A stretch of 27,530 nt of DNA from UMGS172 sp045637775. Its GTDB lineage: Bacteria; Bacillota; Clostridia; Oscillospirales; Acutalibacteraceae. Shown here piece after piece: positions 22,441-27,530 of this stretch (position 1 is its first letter; every line of letters begins with the position of its first letter). A model generated the notes under the pieces. That model searched no databases. It saw only the letters and a list, made by a program, of their open reading frames with translations, and was not told where the DNA came from. Where the stretch lies: contig JAZUAC010000017.1 of the NCBI GenBank assembly GCA_045637775.1, positions 1-27,530 on the forward strand. Direction: 5' to 3'. A program made the position numbers and the translations under genes.

Positions 22441-23118
22441 ATGGAAAGAACCCCTTTAAACGCACGCATTCTGCCCGATTACACCCGCGGCGAGGAAATT
22501 TTCAATATGGTGACCCACATAGTGGGCGGTGCCCTGGGTATTGCTGTTTTAGTGCTGTGCGTAGTTAAGTCTGCTATTTTTGGTGACGCTTGGTCGGTTG
22601 TCGGCAGTGCTATCTACGGTGCCTCCATGATACTTCTTTACACCGTTTCGAGCGTTTACCACGGATTGGGCTTTAATGTACCAATGGCCAAGAAGGTTAT
22701 GCAGGTTGTTGATCATTGCACCATTTATCTGCTTATTGCGGGCACCTATACTCCGATTCTTTTGACCGCTATCAGAAGTGTCAGCCCCGTTACTGCTTGG
22801 GTGCTTTTCGGTGTTGAATGGGGCTTTGCGGCTTTGGGCGCAACACTTAATGCAATCGATCTCAAAAAATACTCAAAATTCTCAATGCTTTGTTACATCG
22901 GCATGGGTTGGGGTATTGTTTTTGCCGCAAAAGTTGCAGTTGCCGCCATTCCCTTTACAGGACTTGTGTACCTGCTTTTGGGTGGGGTAGCCTACACTGT
23001 TGGCGCTGTTATTTACGGCGTTAGCGGAAAATGCCGCTATATGCACTCCGTATTTCATATATTTGTGGTCATCGGAAGTGTGTTGCAGTTTTTCTCGATT
23101 TTGTTTTGGGTTATTTAA
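22441..23118 (+). CDS. Hemolysin III / PAQR-family membrane protein
   Basis: A 225-residue protein with seven predicted membrane segments. The family's metal-binding and catalytic motifs can be seen: SSVYHGLG after the second segment, DHCTIYLLIAGTYTPILL in the third, and the C-terminal HSVFHIFVVIGSVLQF with two histidines. PAQR proteins are putative zinc-dependent hydrolases of membrane lipids (ceramidase-like); the 'hemolysin' name is historical and does not prove cytolytic activity. It starts two bases after the degV stop. A pairing with a fatty-acid-binding protein gene is consistent with lipid metabolism, but this is inference. Confidence 0.94.
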   Translation: MERTPLNARILPDYTRGEEIFNMVTHIVGGALGIAVLVLCVVKSAIFGDAWSVVGSAIYGASMILLYTVSSVYHGLGFNVPMAKKVMQVVDHCTIYLLIAGTYTPILLTAIRSVSPVTAWVLFGVEWGFAALGATLNAIDLKKYSKFSMLCYIGMGWGIVFAAKVAVAAIPFTGLVYLLLGGVAYTVGAVIYGVSGKCRYMHSVFHIFVVIGSVLQFFSILFWVI

Positions 23119-23167
23119 GCGATAAACAGGTAATATTTTAAAGTGCGAAAGTTTTTGTAAATTTTTG

Positions 23168-23196
23168 TTGCATTTTAGTAAAATGTGTGATATACT
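23168..23196 (+). promoter_or_regulatory. Promoter of the glycine riboswitch-symporter unit
   Basis: TTGCAT (23168-23173), a 17-base spacer and TATACT (23191-23196). The transcript would start near 23203, about 53 bases before the aptamer. Confidence 0.75.
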
Positions 23197-23255
23197 CTGT
23201 CTGTTAATTCCCGATGAAGCTTTTGGAAGGCTTGAAACCGACCGAAAGTGAAGGG

Positions 23256-23336
23256 GACTCTGGAGAATCCCAATCAATGGGTGCCGAAGGTGCAAGGGAC
23301 TGCAATCCCGAATCTCTCAGGCAAAAGGATAGAGTC
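23256..23336 (+). promoter_or_regulatory. Glycine riboswitch (single aptamer)
   Basis: P1 is formed by GACTCT (23256-23261) and AGAGTC (23331-23336). Inside are the conserved glycine-aptamer segments GTGCCGAAGGTGCAA and CTCTCAGGCAAAAGGATAGAG. Only one full aptamer is visible. The 50 bases before it can form a partial hairpin (AAGC...GGCTT) and may be the 'ghost' half known from single-aptamer forms. A terminator hairpin at 23386 lies between it and the symporter gene, so control is by premature termination. The switch direction cannot be told from sequence alone. Confidence 0.93.
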
Positions 23337-23385
23337 AGAACACTAATATAATTTGTGTTATACTGAATTTGTTTTTTATTTTCTT

Positions 23386-23421
23386 CAGAAGTCGCCTTTT
23401 TCGGGGTGACTTCTGTTTTTG
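23386..23421 (+). terminator. Terminator of the glycine riboswitch expression platform
   Basis: CAGAAGTC (23386-23393) pairs with GACTTCTG (23408-23415), followed by TTTTTG. It lies 35 bases before the symporter start and after the aptamer. Confidence 0.85.
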
Positions 23422-23455
23422 TTTATATTATATTTGTTTTTAGGAGGAAATAAAA

Positions 23456-24985
23456 ATGGCAGAGTTCTTAACAAAATTTGAAGAACTTATCGGCACCATC
23501 AACGGCTATGTATCTGACTACATATTGATCATTCTGTTGGTTGCAACCGGCTTGTTCTTCACAATCAAAACCCGTTTCATACAGATTCGTTGCTTTGGCG
23601 AGGGTATGAAAAAGGTTTTCGGCAATCTTTCACTTAAAGGCGGTAAGCAGGAGGGCGGTCTTTCGTCGTTCCAGGCTTTGGCTACCGCTATTGCCGCACA
23701 GGTTGGTACAGGTAACATTGTCGGTGCCTGCGGCGCTATTCTTGTAGGTGGTCCCGGTGCTATTTTCTGGATGTGGGTCATCGCTTTCTTCGGTATGGCT
23801 ACCATCTACGCCGAGGCTGTTCTTGCTCAAAAGACCCGTGAGGTCGACGCTAACGGCAACGTTGCCGGCGGTCCTGTTTACTACATCAAAAAAGCCTTCA
23901 CCGGTAATGTTGGTAAGATTCTTGCAGGCTTCTTTGCAGTTGCATCCGTTTTGGCACTCGGATTCATGGGTGCAATGGTTCAGTCCAACTCCATCAGCGG
24001 TTCGGCTCAGGAGGTTGTAAACCAGGTTGCTCCCGGAAGCTCTATCATGAGCCCCATTATTGAGGGCACAACCATTTCTTGGTTCACCGTTATTGTTGGT
24101 GCTGTTATTGCAGTTCTCGCTGCCGCTATTTTCATGGGCGGTGTCAACCGTATTGCATCGGTTACCGAAAAGATGGTTCCCATCATGGCAGGTCTTTTCT
24201 TGGCAGGCGGTTTGTTCATTCTTATCATCCGTATCAAGTATGTTCCCGAAACCTTTGGCATGATCTTCAAGTATGCATTTATGCCCCAGGCTCTCATCGG
24301 CGGTGGTATCGGCTATGCTTTGAAGACCGCTATCAGTAAAGGTGCACAGAGAGGTCTTTTCTCTAACGAAGCAGGTATGGGTTCAACTCCCCACGCACAT
24401 GCTCTTGCTAATGTTAAGAAGCCTCATGACCAGGGCGTTGTTGCTATGGTCGGTGTATTTATCGACACCTTCGTAGTTCTCACCATGACTGCTTTGGTTG
24501 TTATCTCTTGCATGTATGCAGGCAACGGTCAGGTCAAGGCTTTGTTCGATACGTTTGGAGACAAGACCGGCGATGCTCTTGAGCTTGCAGGTATCAGCAA
24601 CGGCAACCTTATGCAGAAAGCAACCGGTATGGCTATCGGTTCTGTATTCGGTAATGATTTGGGCGCCAAGATCGGTGCAATTTTCATTGCTGTTTGCTTG
24701 TTCTTCTTCGCATTCTCGACCATTATCGGTTGGAACCTCTTCGGTAAGATCAACTTCCAGTATCTCTTCGGCAAAAAGTCGTTGGTTATCTACACCGTTA
24801 TTTCGCTTGTGTTCATCTTCTTGGGCGCTTGCCTCGAAAACGGTCTCGTTTGGAACCTTACCGACTTCTTCAACTACCTCATGGTAATTCCCAACGTTAT
24901 TGCCTTGATTGCTCTTTATAAGATGGTCAAGGAAGAATCCGACAGTGCCGATGCTTTGAAAAAAGCTGCCAAAGCCAACAAGTAA
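23456..24985 (+). CDS. Alanine/glycine:cation symporter (AGCS family)
   Basis: A 509-residue sodium- (or proton-) coupled amino-acid importer in the cytoplasmic membrane. The family signature SSFQALATAIAAQVGTGNIVG is followed by GGPGAIFWMWVIAFFGMATIYAE, and the later motif GLFSNEAGMGSTPHAHA is also intact. About eleven membrane segments are visible. The start ATG follows AGGAGGAAATAAAA. The glycine riboswitch upstream shows that glycine (and perhaps alanine) is the physiological substrate, and the gene is expressed alone. Confidence 0.96.
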   Translation: MAEFLTKFEELIGTINGYVSDYILIILLVATGLFFTIKTRFIQIRCFGEGMKKVFGNLSLKGGKQEGGLSSFQALATAIAAQVGTGNIVGACGAILVGGPGAIFWMWVIAFFGMATIYAEAVLAQKTREVDANGNVAGGPVYYIKKAFTGNVGKILAGFFAVASVLALGFMGAMVQSNSISGSAQEVVNQVAPGSSIMSPIIEGTTISWFTVIVGAVIAVLAAAIFMGGVNRIASVTEKMVPIMAGLFLAGGLFILIIRIKYVPETFGMIFKYAFMPQALIGGGIGYALKTAISKGAQRGLFSNEAGMGSTPHAHALANVKKPHDQGVVAMVGVFIDTFVVLTMTALVVISCMYAGNGQVKALFDTFGDKTGDALELAGISNGNLMQKATGMAIGSVFGNDLGAKIGAIFIAVCLFFFAFSTIIGWNLFGKINFQYLFGKKSLVIYTVISLVFIFLGACLENGLVWNLTDFFNYLMVIPNVIALIALYKMVKEESDSADALKKAAKANK

Positions 24986-25003
24986 TCTTAATAATTAAAC
25001 CAC

Positions 25004-25040
25004 AAAAAGCGGAGTGAACATCACGTTCACTCCGCTTTTT
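25004..25040. terminator. Bidirectional terminator between the symporter gene and pheT
   Basis: AAAAAGCGGAGTGAAC (25004-25019) pairs perfectly with GTTCACTCCGCTTTTT (25025-25040). It serves both convergent genes. Confidence 0.93.
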
Positions 25041-25054
25041 CTTATAGTTTATTT

Positions 25055-27451
25055 TTAGCTTCTCAAAGTTGCGCCGACAGCGTCCAACTTTTTGATCATC
25101 TTGTTGACTGCACGGTCGATAACCTCATCGGTAAGGGTCGACTCGGCAGAACGCAAGGTCACGCTGAAAGCAACACTCTTCTTACCTTCGGCAATCTGTG
25201 AGCCTTGGTAAACGTCGAACAGCTTAATCTCCTCACAAAGCTTGCCTGCACCCTCACGAATGGCAGCCTCAAGAGTGCCAACGGGGGTTTCGGCATCGCA
25301 AACAAGTGCCAAGTCACGCTCAACTGCGGGGAACTTGGGCAGAGGTTTGTAGATGGTCTTGGCTTTCTCCAAGCCATAAAGAACATCGGCCTTAATCTCG
25401 GCAACAAATACCTTGCCGTCGATACCAAAATTCTCGCAAACCTTGGGATGAACCTCACCGAAGGTTGCGATTTCCTTGCCTGCAACGCTCATAACGGCGC
25501 TGCGACCGGGGTGGAGATAAGGCTCGGTTGCTCTTTCAAATGTGGGCATTGCATCGCTGAACAATGCAACAACTGCCTCAACAATACCCTTGAGCGTGAA
25601 GAAATCTTCACCTTCGCCATAAAGTCCGAGGCACAGTGCAGGAACTTCATCGGGCTGCTCGGTTACGGGCAGACTCTTTGCAACGAAAATCTTGCTCAAC
25701 TCGAACAATCTTGCAGAGGCAACCTTGCGGTTATAGTTGGTGGCGAGCACGGTCATCATGCTTGTGACCAACTGTGTACGCATGGTGGAATATTCGTCAC
25801 CAAGGGGATTAAGAATGGTAACGGCATTTCTGCGAGCGTCATCATCATTGAGGTTCAAAGCATCGATAGCCTTTGAGCCAATGAACGAATAGGTTGCAAT
25901 CTCGTTGAATGCGTTGGCAATAAGGGTGTCCTTAACCTTGTCGGCCTTGATGCGCTCGGGGAGCTTGCGGCCACGGACGATAGCACCCGTCATGGTGCTG
26001 CCCTTGATGTGGTCGTAACCATAGATTCGCATAACCTCTTCGGCAATATCTGCACGGCCCTCAACATCATCACGGAAAGAGGGAACAAGGCAGTTCAAAA
26101 CGCCATCTGAAAGGGTGGTCTTAATCTGCAAGGAATTGAGGATTAAGACCATTCTTTCGGCAGGAATGTCGATACCAAGCAATGCAACAACATCACTGAC
26201 TTTAACATTAAGCTCGCGTGCGGTGGGTAATCCTTCGTTGCAATCAACATTGCCGTCAACAACCTCACCAGCGCCCAGCTCGTCAACAAGCTGCAAGCAA
26301 CGGTTCATGGCATATTCAACGGTGATAATGTCAACACCGCGCTCGAAACGACCGCTTGCCTCGGTACGCATACCAAGTTTACGGGCGGTTTTTCTAACGC
26401 TGTCGCGACGGAATTTTGCACATTCAAAGAAAATCTCGGTGGTGTCATCCTTAATTTCGGAATCCATACCGCCCATAATACCTGCGATGCAGGAAGGCTC
26501 TTGACCGTCGGCAATGACCAGCATGTCCGAGGTCAAGGTGTGCTCCTTGCCGTCAAGGGTGGTAATCTGCTCATTCTCATAAGCGTTACGGACGATGATT
26601 TTGTGGTCCTTAACATCACGAAGGTCAAATGCGTGCATCGGCATACCGGTTTCGAGCATTACAAAGTTGGTAATGTCAACGATGTTGCTGATGGGACGCA
26701 TACCTGCTGCCAAAAGGCACTTTTTCATCCAAGCAGGGGATTCCTGAATCTTAACATTCTTGATAACTCTGCCATAGTATCTCGGGCAAAGGTCAAAGTT
26801 CTTAACCTCAACATTGATGTAATCGGCAATGTTTTCACCAACGGTTTTGAAGGTGGGGTTGGGCTCGTTGAACGGCTTGCCCAAAACAACAGCAGCCTCA
26901 CGGGCAATACCCAAAACAGACTGACAGTCGGGACGGTTTGCGGTGATTTTGAAGTCGATAATATAATCGTTCAATCCCAAAACCTCACGCATATCGGTAC
27001 CGGGTGCACCTGCATCCTCACGGAGAATCATGATGCCGTAAACGCCTGCACCGGGATAATCGTCCTCGGTCACGCAAAGCTCTTCACCTGAGCAGAGCAT
27101 ACCGTTAGAAGGCACACCGCGAAGCTTACCTTTCTTGATGTGCATACCGTTGGGCAGGTCAGAATCGTGCAATGCGGCAGGAACAAGGTCGCCCTCGTTT
27201 ACGTTCTGTGCACCGGTAACAATCTGAACGTCCTCACCCGTACCAACGTCAATCTGACAGATAAACATGTGGTCAGAATCGGGGTGACGCTCCATCTTCG
27301 TAACCTTACCGACAACTACGTTACGCATGGACTTGGAAAGGTCGATCATTTCCTCAACCTCAAAGCCTGCCATAACCATTTTGTCGCAAAGCTCCTCAAC
27401 AGGAACGTCTATATCAACATAATTTTTAAGCCAACTTAAACTAACTTTCAT
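25055..27451 (-). CDS. pheT: Phenylalanyl-tRNA synthetase beta subunit
   Basis: The beta subunit of the alpha2-beta2 PheRS, which binds tRNA-Phe and edits mischarged Tyr. The 798 residues are the normal bacterial length. The N-terminus MKVSLSWLKNYVDIDVPVEEL is typical. An EMAP-like tRNA-binding fold is at about residues 40-150 (HPDSDHMFICQIDVG). B3/B4 editing domains at about 210-390 contain SNIVDITNFVMLETGMPMHAFD and FRRDSVRKTARKLGMRTEAS. The B5 domain is at about 400-475, followed by a catalytic-like core. The anticodon-binding FDX-ACB domain is at about 705-798 (KFPAVERDLALVCD). The start ATG follows AAGGTGAA, and pheS ends 20 bases upstream, so the two form the usual pheST operon. Confidence 0.98.
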   Translation of the reverse strand: MKVSLSWLKNYVDIDVPVEELCDKMVMAGFEVEEMIDLSKSMRNVVVGKVTKMERHPDSDHMFICQIDVGTGEDVQIVTGAQNVNEGDLVPAALHDSDLPNGMHIKKGKLRGVPSNGMLCSGEELCVTEDDYPGAGVYGIMILREDAGAPGTDMREVLGLNDYIIDFKITANRPDCQSVLGIAREAAVVLGKPFNEPNPTFKTVGENIADYINVEVKNFDLCPRYYGRVIKNVKIQESPAWMKKCLLAAGMRPISNIVDITNFVMLETGMPMHAFDLRDVKDHKIIVRNAYENEQITTLDGKEHTLTSDMLVIADGQEPSCIAGIMGGMDSEIKDDTTEIFFECAKFRRDSVRKTARKLGMRTEASGRFERGVDIITVEYAMNRCLQLVDELGAGEVVDGNVDCNEGLPTARELNVKVSDVVALLGIDIPAERMVLILNSLQIKTTLSDGVLNCLVPSFRDDVEGRADIAEEVMRIYGYDHIKGSTMTGAIVRGRKLPERIKADKVKDTLIANAFNEIATYSFIGSKAIDALNLNDDDARRNAVTILNPLGDEYSTMRTQLVTSMMTVLATNYNRKVASARLFELSKIFVAKSLPVTEQPDEVPALCLGLYGEGEDFFTLKGIVEAVVALFSDAMPTFERATEPYLHPGRSAVMSVAGKEIATFGEVHPKVCENFGIDGKVFVAEIKADVLYGLEKAKTIYKPLPKFPAVERDLALVCDAETPVGTLEAAIREGAGKLCEEIKLFDVYQGSQIAEGKKSVAFSVTLRSAESTLTDEVIDRAVNKMIKKLDAVGATLRS

Positions 27452-27471
27452 TTCAATTCACCTTTTTCTTA

Positions 27472-27530
27472 TTAAAACTGCTTGAGGAAACGAAGATCGT
27501 TTTCAAACAAAAGGCGAATATCGCTGATTT
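27472..27530 (-). CDS. pheS: Phenylalanyl-tRNA synthetase alpha subunit (C-terminal fragment)
   Basis: Only the last 19 codons are in the window, reading ISDIRLLFENDLRFLKQF and a TAA stop. This matches the conserved PheS C-terminus (DIR.F.ENDLRFL.QF). The rest lies beyond the right edge. It precedes pheT on the minus strand, as expected for the pheST operon. Confidence 0.9.
   Translation of the reverse strand, partial: ISDIRLLFENDLRFLKQF

Noticed and set aside
22441..23118. Cytolytic toxin suggested by the name hemolysin III.
   Set aside because: The protein is a PAQR-family membrane protein; the name does not establish toxin function and nothing in the context supports it.
25205..27091. 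Long plus-strand frames opposite pheT and similar frames opposite thrS (73-1533).
   Set aside because: Shadows of highly conserved synthetase genes, with no ribosome binding sites or recognisable domains.

Overview
The window looks like a chromosomal segment of a spore-forming, low-to-mid GC Clostridia bacterium, most likely an Oscillospiraceae/Ruminococcaceae-type gut or rumen Firmicute. The reasons are a spoIIE gene, a T-box leader on thrS, a glycine riboswitch, SigA-type promoters with 17-bp spacers, strong AGGAGG ribosome binding sites, several likely TTG starts, BspA-type leucine-rich repeats with a dockerin, and a cohesin lipoprotein. This placement is inferred from gene content; no 16S gene or search was available. 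Most of the window is ordinary core genome.

Left part (1-4.6 kb): the 5' two thirds of thrS on the minus strand, with a complete T-box leader (Thr specifier ACC) and a strong promoter. Two palindromic repeat elements sit in its leader. Then come two plus-strand surface genes, each with its own promoter: a metallophosphoesterase lipoprotein and a secreted leucine-rich-repeat protein ending in a dockerin. A third copy of the repeat element follows.

Middle part (4.6-17.2 kb, all plus strand): an unknown membrane protein overlapping pth, then mfd; a foldase-like lipoprotein with a Ser/Thr-rich insertion; two M16 peptidase-like genes of the ymfF/ymfH type; then lgt-folD (one-base overlap), a membrane-anchored secreted protein of unknown function and a cohesin-like lipoprotein. 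Many of these act on or at the cell surface, and Lgt would lipidate the lipoproteins. The dockerin protein and the cohesin lipoprotein, about 12 kb apart, may form a surface attachment pair.

Right part (17.2-27.5 kb): a small AT-rich module with a frameshifted SLOG-like gene and a divergent XRE repressor gene, with two palindromic operators between them; spoIIE on the minus strand behind a promoter shaped like Spo0A-activated promoters; tRNA-Ala(CGC); an XRE regulator with a membrane tail, divergent from degV-hlyIII; a glycine riboswitch controlling an alanine/glycine:cation symporter; and pheT with the last codons of pheS on the minus strand.

The items most worth a second look are the XRE/SLOG module with operators placed inside its promoters, the two-hairpin GTAGGG...CCCTAC repeat family, the cohesin/dockerin pair outside any visible cellulosome cluster, the ThrRS without a TGS domain, and the 21-bp-spaced spoIIE promoter.
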